This document shows, piece after piece, positions 12,181-23,988 of a stretch of DNA of 64,000 bases. Source of the DNA: Eopsaltria australis (Eukaryota; Chordata; Aves; Passeriformes; Petroicidae); the NCBI GenBank assembly GCA_034509425.1, contig JAVTVJ010000220.1, positions 3,665,501 through 3,729,500 on the forward strand. The letters are read 5' to 3'. The translations under genes were made by a program, and so were the position numbers. Positions within the stretch are counted from its first letter, which is position 1, and each line of letters starts with the position of its first letter. A model generated the notes under the pieces. That model made no database searches. It had not been told where the DNA came from and saw only the letters and a program-made list of their open reading frames with translations.

Positions 12181-13798
12181 TTCCCTGTTTCATTTTTCTC
12201 GTGAGCAAAGTTATCAATGTGACAAAGAATCCCCAAAAGAAAACAATGTATTGATTCATCAAGCAACCCATTCTTTTCCTCTGGAGTCCTGCAGTCTTTT
12301 GGGTTCTGACTTCACCTACTTTATTTCATTTCAAATAGTTCTGTTTGTATTTTATGGAAAGGTTTTCTCTTCCAGATTCAAGCTCTGGTGGCTGAAATTT
12401 CAGAGAATGCACCAGTCTGTTTCCTCCTCTTGACCTCAACATGTTTTCTCTTGAGGTTTGCTGTATGAAAATTGTGTGTGTAGTTAATCAGCAAGAAATT
12501 ACCCTGGTGATAGATAAATCCACAAGACTTTCCAAATTTTACAAAAGCAAAAATACTCATTGCAGGTGTGACATTTCCTCCCGTGGTCACAATCTGTGGT
12601 TCTCAACCACAATTAAGAATATTTTTGTTCCCGTTACTTTGCAGGAATTTGCTCTGTGCTGTGTAGCAAGTAAGGAATGGTGGGTCACAAGCAAAATATC
12701 CCCAAGTTAATCCTGTCAAAAGCAATGTACTTATGGAGAGCCACAGCAGGAGAAAATCTGGAGGACAGCAGACCAGGTGTCACCTGGTCTTCATTACCAG
12801 TTCCAGTTTCCTGGGGAGACTCTTGTGCAAGTTTTGGGTGGATATGGGGAATAAATAACTGATGGGTCCTCTGAGCTCTTGCTCTAAGCCAGTAGCTTTC
12901 TTCCATCTACAGAAAACAGGTATGACCACACAATTGGGAATCCCCAATGGTTCCTCCACTAGGAAGAAGAAATAAATATCAGCCAGTGCAGAGCTTTTTG
13001 TCCTCTCTGGGAGGGAACAAAACTGGGACCTGTTCATCCAAGAATGGCAACCAACTTTTGGGAGAAAGATGCAGTGCTTTGTTTCAAAGCTGAGTTTGCA
13101 CAAACGACACGGTAACAGAGTGGGTTTATAAACAGAAGATACAGGTCACTGTCTAATTGATGTGATAAGACTTTCACCTTGCCATAAAGAAAAAAACCAA
13201 AATGAATGAAAAACCAAACCCAAATACAAAAGGCCCAAAAAGCCTTGAGGTGTTTTTCTTCTGTCTCTTGACAGGTCCTTCAAGCTCCATGTCCTGTGAC
13301 TGTGGATGTCCCTCTGTTTTAGAGTGCTGCTCTTACTGAATGGTATCACTCTTCCTCAAATGTCAAGAAATAGGCAGCCTCCTTCTTGAGCCAGAAAAGG
13401 AGCTTGTTTGAAAGTACCTCAGCTTCCAATTCTCCTCTGTAGGTAGGTGTGGAATAGTTGTCTCTAAACCTTCAGGTTTTCCCTCATTTCTTGTAGAGAA
13501 CAACACTGAAGGGAAAGACAGCTCACAAATGAGGGCTCTGTGATGAAAGACAAGTCCAGATACCATGGCCAGCTTGCATCAAATGAAGCTTCTGCTAGTG
13601 CCATCCAAGTGACTTAATGTTAGCATGCCTTTCTCAGTCCTTGGAGCTGGATATCACCAGGTTCCTTCCATGCATGTCCCCTTCTTCTGCCCCCAGTACT
13701 CACCCAAGTAAGTTGAGAGAGGATGGAACTTCACAGCTTCTCACCTGAGAGTGAGCCAATTTTCTTTGCCCGTGTTTTGAGATGAACAGAGACAGAAG

Positions 13799-13812
13799 AA
13801 AAAAAAAAAAAA
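13799..13812. repeat. (A)14 homopolymer
   Basis: Fourteen adenines in an A/G-rich context ('GACAGAAG' before, 'GGAGAAG' after). No retroposed sequence is visible upstream, so it is treated as a simple repeat. Confidence 0.9.
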
Positions 13813-14708
13813 GGAGAAGTCTACACATTTAATCTAGGAAAAATACTACAGCCAGGGAAGCATCAGTGCTGTGGGAGAGAGCCAAGAGCAAAGACACTGA
13901 GGATGGGACTGCCAGTCTGCACTGCTGCCCTCTCTGCTCCTCTTAGCTGTGGCAGCTGGGGGAAAGGCAACCTTCACAGGAGGACACTGCACCTTCTTTA
14001 GGTTGTGCCAATAAACCCAGACTCTGAAGGGTGACTTGTTTTTCTGTTTACTGTTTGTTCTCAGTCCTCCCAGTCTTCCCAAAACTACTTCGCAGGCAGA
14101 ATTTCAAGGGCAAAGCATTTGATTTTTCCAAGTACCAGAGTTTTTTGTGATCTTGCTCCAGTTTGAAGTGGTGTCAGTGGATGCATTAAAACATTCCCTT
14201 TTTTGTGTGCTTTCCCATTCTGCTTTGGCAGCAGACCGGCTTAAAAAATCGAGAAGCGATCCTTCCAGTTGTTGTTTTTGGGTAGACAATGCAAGCATTG
14301 TGCATTGCTTAAATGGAGCAGATTCCCGTTGTTTACACTCCTTCTTGTGGCATTGTTAGGCTTAAGCAATTTGTCTGCTGATAGCCCCATATTAGGAGTT
14401 CTCATTTGCAGAATCACTGGAAGATATGATCAGAACCAGATCTGTGGTGGCAGTCCACATGTCACTGCCAACTCTGTGCAGTGATAGACAGCCTCATAAA
14501 AAGGCCACAGGGTGAGCTGAGCCAGAGATGTTTGCTAGTCTGAGTGGCACTGCTGTGTATGAATGATTCACATCTGTCGTGAAAGCAAGCACTAAACGTG
14601 AAGAGAAGGTAGATAAGGAGAGAGATGTGACAGAACTTCCAGCTGGATTTTCTTTCTCGGACTTTGGAGTCTCTAAGCTGAAATGCATTTGACTGCTGTG
14701 TGACACGG

Positions 14709-14730
14709 TAATAATAATACTAATAATAAT
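14709..14730. repeat. Imperfect (TAA)n microsatellite
   Basis: About seven TAA units over 22 bases, interrupted once by TAC. It is short and unlikely to be highly variable. Confidence 0.8.
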
Positions 14731-16954
14731 CCCTTAAGCCATTTCAGGTGTGTTGGTATTTGTCATCTGCTTTGAATTCTTAATTTGCCTTCTTTCTCTA
14801 GAGAAGGGCATGCTGTGAACAAGGGCAACTTGATATGGCTTTCACTTTGGAAAGGCTTTCTTAGAGATTTCCACTTTCAGGGAGCTTCCTATGAAGCTGT
14901 GCATATGGTCTAATTAAAAGCTTATGTGGCTGAGGTAGATAAATAAGAGGAGGTTTTATTTGAAAAGAACACTTGCTGCATTTTGGCAAGACTTTTACCT
15001 GAAAGATATTTTGATTTGCCACATCCCACAAGTGTTTGCACCTCTGTGCTGGCCTGTATACAGGCTGCACTGATTCCCAGCCATTTCTGACACAGGGTCT
15101 GTCTTGCTGCACTCTTTTTTATGTCTTATAAACTTAAATTATGCTTCTCATTAGCATGGCTTGCCTGTGATCAGTCCCTGCTTTGTAGCCCACGATGAAG
15201 ACAGCTCACTTTGAGCTTTCAGGCTCCATTTGTTGACCTTGGTCTGCAGGAAGCAAGGATTGCTGGAGCATGGCAATCCTTTCTGGGAAATAGCCCTCTG
15301 TGACTTTGTCACGCAGATTTCTTTGTTTAGCCCCGTCTTCACAGCTCATTACAAGTGCAAAACCACTTATTTAAAATACAACTGCAGCCTGCTGCATTGC
15401 CATTGGCTGAGAAAAAGTTCTGTTTTCTGAGCACTGGCAGAAGTTACATGGAGTGTGGTACCATTCTACAAAATCAGCTCCTGATGTCATTCCACATGGA
15501 GCTGACACCATCAGGGATCACTACAACAGCCTGTGTCCTCCTGTTCTTGTCTGGCAAAATTACAAGGTGTTGGTACCCAGGCCTTGTAATGGTCTCTACT
15601 GGAATTTTCCACACTGGGTGTATTCCTTTGCCTGAATATTTTGAGGAATGTTCTAGCAAAAATAGCTCCTTTATTTTGAAGGCCTGAAAGATGATGAAAA
15701 AATAATATGAACAGCTTCAAAAGAGTTTTTGCAGCTATTTCATCCATAAGCTTGCAGTGCTGTTTTCCTTTGGAGCCAGAGCTTAAAAATGAGCTGGGTA
15801 TGTCACCTGGGGACCAGGACATGGCTTTTCAAAAGAGAACTTTTGAAATCCCTGAGCATTTCTGCCTGTACATTCTTTTGAAGACAGTGGCTTCAGCAAT
15901 CAGATCCTGCTTTTGGAAGTGCTCTTCGAGGCTGACCAAGACCATTCAATACAGGGCAAGGAACAAGGAGTCTTTCTCTCACTAGCACATCCTACGGAAG
16001 GCAAAATGAAGGTGCTGGTGGGAAACCAGGAGAAGAAAAAAGCAGGCTGGGGGTACAGCAGCAGAGGATAAAGATTGGGTGGGTTAATAGGCTTTGGAGA
16101 TGCCATTATATCCCTTTCTGAACTTTCTCCACTGGTGTTTGCCACCTTGCAGACTGGCAACAGCCCATTTTCCTCATCCCCCATCAGTAGCTGCCCAGAG
16201 AGGAAAATGCTGCCTGTATTCTGGTATCAGCTCCTCTCTTAGCTAATAAGGTATTGATATACCTCATTTCTCTCAAAGTCCAGTCTTGCTGGTTGGGTAG
16301 GTGGAACTCAGCAGTTTCCACCAGTGGGAAGCCCCGTTTTTAAAATTTTTCTTCTTAAAAAAATAATAAAACAAAACCCGGGGTATTTTGTCAGCAGACA
16401 TTAGAAGAACCGAATTGTAGTGTCTGGCATTTTGGCCTCTAGCACTATTTGAGAATGATATTGAGGAAATGAATCATGGTTTGTGCTGAAGGAGGCTGTT
16501 GTTAGCCAGACCATTGCCTCACACGTCCTAGGAGATGGAATACAGACAGCAAATGAGGCAGGGACCTTGGTGAGGAACATAGAGGATGGTGAGGTTGAGG
16601 GACCTCAATCCCTGACTGACTAGAATCATTGAGTTTGTCCTACAGTGTAGCAGGGACCTCTAATGTGATGCTAGAAAAACAATTTAGAGGAACCTTTCCA
16701 TATTGCTTAACTCCTGCTAAATCTCTCCTTTCCTAAACAACCCTGACACACAGAAGGATCCTGCCTGTCAAAAAACCCCCCCAAAACAACCAGAACAAAA
16801 CCAATCAGAAAACACCCCACTGCAATCTCATCTTGACTTGGAGCTAAAAAGGTTGTATTTGTACTTTTCTACTTTTGTCCTATCAAAGTACAGGATATTT
16901 AATCAGCCCCTATGTGATTCACATTAGAACATATGACAAGTTTGGGCTTAATCC

Positions 16955-17035
16955 TTCTAGGCCTTATCTCCCAGGGCTGTTGTAAAAATTAACTGATGGT
17001 TGTGGAATATTGTCAAACTACAGCAGCTTTATAAT
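16955..17035 (+). mobile_element. Possible MIR-like SINE relic (3' tail)
   Basis: The words 'CTTATCTCCCAGGGCTGTTG' and 'TAAAAATTAACTGATG' parallel the MIR tail ('CTACCTCATAGGGTTGTTG', 'TGAGGATTAAATGA') in the same order and spacing. Only this part can be matched, and the copy is strongly diverged. A chance resemblance cannot be excluded by eye. Confidence 0.35.
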
Positions 17036-20000
17036 AGGAAACTCAAAGAATAATAGAACACACCTTGGTTCAGTACAATGCTTGGATATAGAGAACAGTA
17101 GATAAGACCTGAAAACATGGTTGAAATTACAAGGTTATGAGAGAATACAAACCACACATGGATTCAGTGAGCCCCAGCCACTCTGTGATAAATAAAGTGA
17201 GAAAAATAACGTGTTTTAAAGCTCTGTAATGGGCACACAAATGGGCAAATGACAATTGCACATGAGACTCCAATGGGCATTTCCTACTGTGCAAGCATGA
17301 GACCTGCCAGCCTTGGATTTTGGAGGTGTAAAACTGTGTGGGGGGGTGGTTATTGCAGCAAATGTAGGGATTTTGCTGCAAGCACTGTGGAGTACCTCAA
17401 GGTGACCTGAATCTGTTGGCACATGGAGGACTCCCATGTGATGCTGTTCCACAACTCCAGGATCTGCAGCCCTCAGGCACTACAGGCCTGTGCCTGTGCT
17501 TTATTCCAGCCCCAGAAGAGCCTGTCAGCTGTGGTCTTGTGAGCCATTGAGGCATGATGCATTTTAAAGAAAGTTTCCTCCTTTGTGGGAGAAACATCCC
17601 TGCAAAGCTGAAGGAGTCCTCTGTAGCTGCCCAGGGCAGTGCAGAGCAAATTCAGGAAAGGACGAGGAAGGGTTTTTAGAAGATGGGACTAAAGATGGGT
17701 TGGTATGACCTGAACAGGGTTTAGGAAGAACTTTTCACAAAATAAATGCAATTTATTTTCTCCTGCTAGACTTCCTTGTCCCACACTCTTCATTCACCAC
17801 GAGCCAAAAGAGACCAGAATACTAACCCTCAAATTATTGGCAATTTGTTCAGCTCTCTAGAAAAATGCCTCCAATAAACACAAACCCTGCAAGTCAGTGT
17901 AGCATTAAATCAAACCTTAAAAGATGAAAAATGCTTCTTTCACTGTTTTATCTGAAGCCAAAAAGGATATTGCTTTACATTTTTTCGAAATAGAAGTGCA
18001 TAGCTTCACTGCTGCCTTCCAGCATCGAGGGATGTTCCCCCCGGTAAGAGCTCATTAATTTGAAGAGTAGGCTTGATTAGACTAGAACTGAACAAGACCG
18101 AAACATTTCATTTCATTCTTTCACACTAATCTCTTGGCAGAAAAAAAACCCTTTTTGCCCGTCGCCCCCACTCAAAACACAAACAAAAATAAGAGTTCCC
18201 CCTCCTTCAAAATCTGTATGGACCACAAAATAGCCTGAAGGGCTCTTTTGTTATTACCATAAAATGCATTACACAAGTGAATAAAATAGCTGTTGGTAGC
18301 TCAGGTCTATGGGATACTAGTAATCCTATATAATTGCCAACTTGTGGGGTGATTGGTGAAAGAAACCTTAAAGCCTTTTTATTTTATCTTAGTAATGATG
18401 AGGGAGTTACCCAAAACATATGAATGCATCTCTCCTCCTTTAGACCATCAAAGGTTCAACAATGAATTCCTTTCTTTGAGAAAGCTGGGCTTTAGTCTGC
18501 CATGAAACTCAATCCATGGCCCTCTCATTAATTTTGCTAAATAGATTAGCCAATTGGAGTTGCTGCTTCAGAGGGAAGCAACCTCCAAAACAAGTTTTTC
18601 CCCATTCTCAAGGTGAGATGTTTTGCTCACAGGACATCCTTTCAAGTGCACTGGAGTACTTTTAGACTGGATTAGCTGAGGCAAATGGATTAGTCTTTGT
18701 AGGTATTAGAACCAAGGGCCTTTAAGAAAGGAAAACAAGGTGCCTAGTTTCACCAGTATGCCACTAAAAGCTACTTAGTGCAAACATCCGTAAAACTGTC
18801 AAGAATGAGGACTTGTAAAAGCAACTGTAAGCACATCCTCAAGCTAATTGTAAGACACACATTTACACAGAAATATGCAAACTGCAAACACAGGCTGAAT
18901 AGGGACTGTCACACACCTATCTGATCTTAGGGAGAATAAGGAATTTTTTACCGGTGCTTCGAAGATGAAACGCTGCAGCATCTGCTAATTTTTCTTCCAA
19001 GCAAGTCATTTGATTAGGGCATTAATCCTCTCTCAAAAGTGAGCCCGAATGACGCTCCTCTTTACTGGCTTTCTGAGGCTCCAGCCCAGGGAAGTGCTGA
19101 GCTTTACAGAATGGGGGAATCCACATCTCAGTGGCAACATGCAGCAATCCAGGGCTGGGCCTGAGACTTATTCCTTTGGTCACTTCTTGCCCAAGTGTGA
19201 AACAGTGAACCACCAGGAGCAGAATGCTTGTGTGAAGCTCAGAAGACTGAAGAAGGCAGGAACTTAAAATACTTCTTTCTCCTAAAAGGCTGCCTCCCTT
19301 ATCCCAACAAGCATTGACTTGACTGGGTGTTAATGAAGGACATGTTCCTATTCCCATAGAAAAGTTTTAAAAACACCCCATACCCCCTAATTTAGATGGA
19401 TAGGCAACACATACCGCAAAAAACCCACACAAAGAGCTAAAATACAGCAGTTACTTGACCTGCTGCTCAAACATCCAAAGGTTATTAATCTCTGTAGAGG
19501 GTTCAGACACAGAAGAAGAAACCTTGGCATGCCAGTAGGTCATTAAAACTACTGCTTATATTGTGCACCTCTCCAAATTACTGCTCCTCATGTCTCATGT
19601 CCTTGGCTGCAAAGGAGGCAGTTTGTCCCAGGAAACACTTCCATGAGGAACATCTTACTATGTCATGTCCTAAAGGGTGTTTCACAATTATTCCACTCCT
19701 CTCTAGAAATGCCAGGAGTTACTGTTCTGAAGGAGCCCAAAGTGCGATGCTTTTCCCTTTTCTTTCAGCTGCACAGAGCAAGGAGGGCCTTGATTTAATT
19801 AATGCCTGTCCCCTGTCCCCTGCAGAGGAAAGGACTTACTGAGTCTTCTTTAGGTTTTCAGGATCTTTCCACTTTTCTGCTTTGTCAGTTGAAATATTCT
19901 TTTTGTAGTGATGCTGGCAATCCTACTGATGTTACAAAGCAGAGAATGGGGTGAAGACCTGTCTCATTACCCATCACTGTGGGTAGCAGCCTTTTTTTCT

Positions 20001-20891
20001 GAATGGGGAAAGTAATATCATACTTAAATGACAGTATCAAAGTTGATAGTGGAAGAAGAGGAACCCTTGTGAAGGGTGGTTAATCCTTGGTTTTATTGAC
20101 CAAAAGCACTAAAAGAATGAGAATAAATGGCAAATACTAGAAAATAACTTCTTAAATATACAAATGCTTAGGAATTATTGTGGTTCAATAAATATTCTGC
20201 TTAAAAATTCCATGAACAAACATGTATGTTATGATGGGATAGTAACACCTCCCTGAGAATCCCTTAAAAATCTGTCTCCTTTGCCAGCTGGGTAAAAGCA
20301 CATAGAAATGACACACACATTTGAGAATGTGCTCAAAGTATTATTTTCCTTATCTTTTTCATGAGCACTATAGAAATGCCTATAAAATCCACCCAGACAC
20401 AATGATCTACTGTTCAGCAGCACCCCTCATTCAAGGTCTCACAATTCAGTGCAATAATTTGCAGAATCCTAACAACTCCCTGAAGAAGAAAGAACATTTT
20501 TCTGATCTAGGTATGTCCTGTTGGCAGCTACACTGGGAACAGTTCACTTATCCTAAGGATTTCATTGGGCTTTTGTCTGCTTTCAGAGCTGAGCCTGACA
20601 CACTCAGTGGGCACAAGGGAAGCTGTAAGTGCCTGGACCCCTTCCAGAAACACTGAGATAATCTTCAGGGATTTTATTCATGCAGATATAAAATGTTGAT
20701 ACAGATTGTAAATGCTGTTTTCAGAAACACAGAGCACCTACACATCCCACTGTGAACAGCTGGAGCCTGGGATGCTCAGGACATCTGAAAATCCAGGCCC
20801 TTGGGATGCAGTATTCCTTGAAGTAACCTGCAGACAGCACTGCCTTCCAGAATACAACAACTGAAACAGGGAAAGGCAAAATGCCTTGGTT
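17036..20891. other. Unique non-coding DNA; possible conserved block 17990-18620
   Basis: No gene is recognised. Between about 17990 and 18620 the sequence is repeat-free and moderately AT-rich. It holds several homeodomain-type words: 'CTCATTAATTTG' at 18051, 'TGATTAGAC' near 18072, 'CTCATTAATTTTGC' near 18524 and 'GATTAGCCAATTGG' near 18544. This is the texture of a developmental enhancer, but conservation cannot be judged from one sequence. The rest is ordinary unique DNA with short unsupported frames. Confidence 0.3.
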
Positions 20892-21268
20892 ATCATAGAA
20901 GCACAGAATAGTTTGAGTTGGAAGTGGCCTTGGGGATCATCTCATTCTAAAATCCCTGCCATGGGCAGGGACACCTTCCACTGTCCCAGATTGCTCCAAA
21001 CTCCATCCAGCCTGGCCTTGGACACTTCCAGGGATGGGGCAGCCACAGCTTCTCTGGGCACCCTGTGCCAGGGCCTACCAACCCTCACAGGGAAGAATTT
21101 CTTCCTAATATCCCATCTAACCATGCTCTCTGGCAGTTTTAAGCCATTCCCTTTTGTCCTGTCACTCCAGACACTTGTCTGAAGTCCCTGTCCAGCTGTC
21201 TTGTAGCCCCTTTAGACCCTGGAAGGTGCTGGAAGGTTTTCCTTGAGCCCTGTCTTCTCCAGGCTATC
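20892..21268 (-). mobile_element. CR1 LINE 3' end, songbird-type
   Basis: The best-preserved transposon in the window. CR1 is a LINE that copies itself through RNA by target-primed reverse transcription. Most copies are cut short at the 5' end, as here, leaving about 375 bp of 3' region. The 3' end is at the left: 'ATCATAGAAGCACAGAATAG' are the terminal short repeats. Next come 'GAGTTGGAAGTGGCC', 'CCATGGGCAGGGACACCTTC', 'ACTTCCAGGGATGGGGCAGC', 'CTTCTCTGGGCACCCTGTGC', 'AGGGAAGAATTTCTTCC', 'TTGTCCTGTCACTCC' and 'CTTCTCCAGGCTATCCC'. The wording matches CR1 families of passerines. It carries no coding part, so it is dead. Confidence 0.95.
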
Positions 21269-23173
21269 CCATGGCTTTGTATGTGAGTACAGAAAATTGC
21301 CCTCCTCAGCACATTCACATCAGTGCTTTCTCAAGGTGCCAGATCAGTCAGTTGGAGAGGAAGCATCTTGGGGAATATAAATTGCTTTTATGCAGCCAAG
21401 CCATCAGGGCTGCTGGAAGTCCAACAGAACACCTTATTCCATGCCTTGCCTAACACATCAACCACTTGTTTGTGGGGTGTAAAGAGCAGCTTCCCACAGT
21501 GACACATCAGGGCTTTTACAGATCCTCATTGCTGACCTCAGTAAAAGCAAGAGGCTCCTGGTGACACCCTGGAAAGCTGCCATGAAGCTGTTGTCCAGTG
21601 CCAGAATTTGCACCCACACTTTACCAGCCACACTGCAGGTCCAGAAAAGCAAGAAGTGCCACATTCAGGCTGGTGAGGAGCACAAACACACTGCACCAGA
21701 TCTGCTAATAGATCTGATCACAGATCAGGCCAGCAAGCAGGGACAAGTGATAGCAAAGTAATGTGAATGAAGGTAATGAAAACAGACTGGAAGCAGATTT
21801 AGGATGAACATAATTAGAGTTAATGTTAGCACTGAAAGCAGAGCATTGGGGGTTGGTGGTGCCTGGGGCTAGTTGGCGTTTATCAGCATAGCTTGACTGT
21901 CTCTCTAAGTGGGGTTTTGTACCTGGGAAGGGATTCTGACATTTTGTTCACAATTGGACCACCTGCTCATGTCTCATCAGCTAAAAAGGGCTTAAAGGCT
22001 TCTTAGCACACGGGAGGTATGGATCAGGCATGCAAAAATATTTTAGTCTTGGATGCAGCATCTCTTATAGCCACAGCCACAGAAATAGGTGACTCTTCTT
22101 TACGTCTTTATTCAGCATAATTAAGGCATAAATATCTAAATGAAGCCCATTTCTAGCTAGAAATACATGAAGAGTTCCTTTATATGTCTGCAGCTAAAAA
22201 CATACTGCAGTGCTGGGATGCACCAAGCTCTGCTCTGTCCGTGCTTCTCCCCCACCCCTACCCCTGATGATTTTGTGGTGATCAGCACAGACCAAGGGCC
22301 CCACCATGTGTCTGCTCTGATGTGTCCAGTGCCAGGCTGGGGAGTGTGTCACAGCCTCCCTTTGGAGTGTAGCCTTGACCATTAACAGGCCAAGATATTG
22401 AATATCCTCCGTCTCAAGCACGTTTGCTTTGCTGTTTGCTCCAAATGTCCAACTCAGTCCCTGAGTGCTCCTGACCTGATGTAGTGGGCAAATCCTTCTG
22501 GAATGATGGTGGCCTGTGCCCCACTGCAAACACAGGTTCTCCTCTGTGACACCCACAGGACAATTTGGGGCAGGATGGTGACTATCTGCTTTTGCGACCA
22601 CACTGGTTCACATAACTTTTCTCTCCTTTTGTGTACTTCTTCCACTTGAAGCAGCTGGGATACTCTCATTAACAAGAAACTAATTATTATTTTTTAATCC
22701 AATCATTGGAAAACTGGTATGGGATAACAATTCTAACCTTGGCACATTTAACAAATTCACTAGAGCCAAAGCAGACAGATTTGGTTATTTATTTCTGTCA
22801 AGGATTGAACAAAAACTTCCACTTGAACCCCCTGAGTCCCTCCCTTCCCATTTCCTCTCCTTTCTCCCCCCTACACCCTTCGCCAAAGTTCAGCTCAAGT
22901 TGATGAAGAATGTGTATTTTTTGAATGGTAAATGCCTGGCAGGCCTAGGAACTATCTACAAGACAGGTGTGTGGCTCAGGCAGCTTCCAACTCCCTGCTT
23001 GGGACTGATAGTGCCTTTGTAAGAAAGGAGCTTCAATCCTGTCCTGGAAGAAACATTCCTGCCCCTGGGGGACAAGTGATTCATTCAGTCAGTGAGGTCA
23101 GTCCTGCTGCAGATCTGCCTAAGAGAAGCTGCCAGCTGCATTGAACTTAACTCATAGTCACAAGCCATTATGG
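21269..23173. other. Unique non-coding DNA, no feature recognised
   Basis: Ordinary unique sequence. Frames up to 135 codons (minus strand, 22601 to 22194) occur but overlap frames on the other strand and show no recognisable domain. No promoter, RNA gene or transposon was identified. Confidence 0.6.
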
Positions 23174-23208
23174 AATTTGTGCTACCATTTTGCAAAATGG
23201 TAGAAATT
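23174..23208. repeat. Perfect 22-bp palindrome within a longer inverted repeat
   Basis: Positions 23182-23203 form a perfect palindrome whose left arm is CTACCATTTTG. Outside it, 'AATTT' (23174-23178) and 'AAATT' (23204-23208) continue the symmetry after a 3-base bulge on one side. The DNA could extrude a small cruciform, and the RNA could fold into a tight hairpin with almost no loop. No protein-binding family is assigned. Confidence 0.85.
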
Positions 23209-23345
23209 GTGGCCTTGGACTAAGCTCAGGTCTGAAATTCAGAGTCACCAGGGTGAGCCATGATTGCAGCTGGAGTGGGAGAGTAGGGTGTGACAGCAAA
23301 CCAGTCTGCAAGGGAATGAAACTCTGCAGGACTGAAAGATAGAGT

Positions 23346-23407
23346 GGAGGAGGAGGAGGAGGAGGAGGAGGAGGAGGAGGAGAAGGAGGAGGAGGAGGAG
23401 GAGGAGG
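23346..23407. repeat. (GGA)n microsatellite, about 20 copies
   Basis: A purine-only tract of GGA triplets over 62 bases with a single GAA interruption at about 23391-23396. GGA repeats are known to fold into G-quadruplex-type structures, and purine-pyrimidine mirror repeats can form triplexes. The tract makes long artificial frames on the minus strand (185 and 115 codons with poly-Ser or poly-Pro), which I do not regard as genes. Confidence 0.97.
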
Positions 23408-23933
23408 CAGTGAAGAACACCTTGAATCGATCAGCAAAGTTTGTGATTGCTGATTCCCACCTGGGGTCTTTGTACTGTGAGGGGTTCCTGGGCTGAAGGG
23501 GATGCTCAGGTGCAAAGGGGAGTGAGTGGGGAGGAGGAGACCCTAAAACAAAAGCAACAACTGGAAAGCTGTACAGGGTGTGTGGTGAATGCACAGCTGC
23601 TGGTGGGGAGGAGAGGCTGTCTCCAAGCACAGGGGATGCAACAGAAAGTAAGAATGTGTAAAAAGGAAGGATATAAAACTCTGGGTCACAGACCCCAAGG
23701 TGTTGCTGGGGGATGTCTGGGGCTCTCAGGGGTTTGCTCACATCCCTCCTCCAAAGACTTCTCAGGAAGTATTTTTGCCTCATCTCTCACCACCTGCCAG
23801 CTCCTTTGCAGGAGAACTGTCCCCACAGCAGGTGCCCTCCCTGGTTTGCCTTTCCTCTTGCAATGGAAAATTTGAACTAGCTGACTAGCTGTGGGCTGTA
23901 GAATTTCTTCTGGACTAAAACTGCTGTATAAGA

Positions 23934-23934
<1 letters not shown>

Positions 23935-23986
<52 letters not shown>
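23935..23986. repeat. (A)52 poly-adenine tract
   Basis: Fifty-two uninterrupted adenines. CR1, the usual bird retrotransposon, does not end in poly(A), so this is not a CR1 tail. There is no AATAAA in the preceding 230 bases and no obvious target-site duplication flanking the run, so a processed pseudogene is not supported. It may be an expanded homopolymer microsatellite, and its exact length is probably uncertain in an assembly. Confidence 0.95.

Positions 23987-23988
<2 letters not shown>

Larger units (their letters stand above)
10871..16954. other. Unique non-coding DNA with homopolymers and an AT-rich block
   Basis: No gene or transposon is recognised. Frames up to about 110 codons occur on both strands, overlap each other, and show no domains. 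Homopolymer runs at 11242-11253, 13799-13812 and the imperfect triplet repeat at 14709-14730 are listed separately. The stretch 11840-12180 is strongly AT-rich. Confidence 0.6.

Noticed and set aside
16540..16680. Possible CR1 tail ('TAGAATCATTGAGTTTGTCC', 'GGGACCTCTAATG')
   Set aside because: Only two short words resemble CR1, they are separated by unrelated sequence, and no further 3' region follows.
23226..23783. 185-codon minus-strand frame with a long poly-Ser run, and a 115-codon poly-Pro frame beside it
   Set aside because: The stop-free length comes from the GGA repeat; the flanking residues resemble no family and the frames overlap each other.
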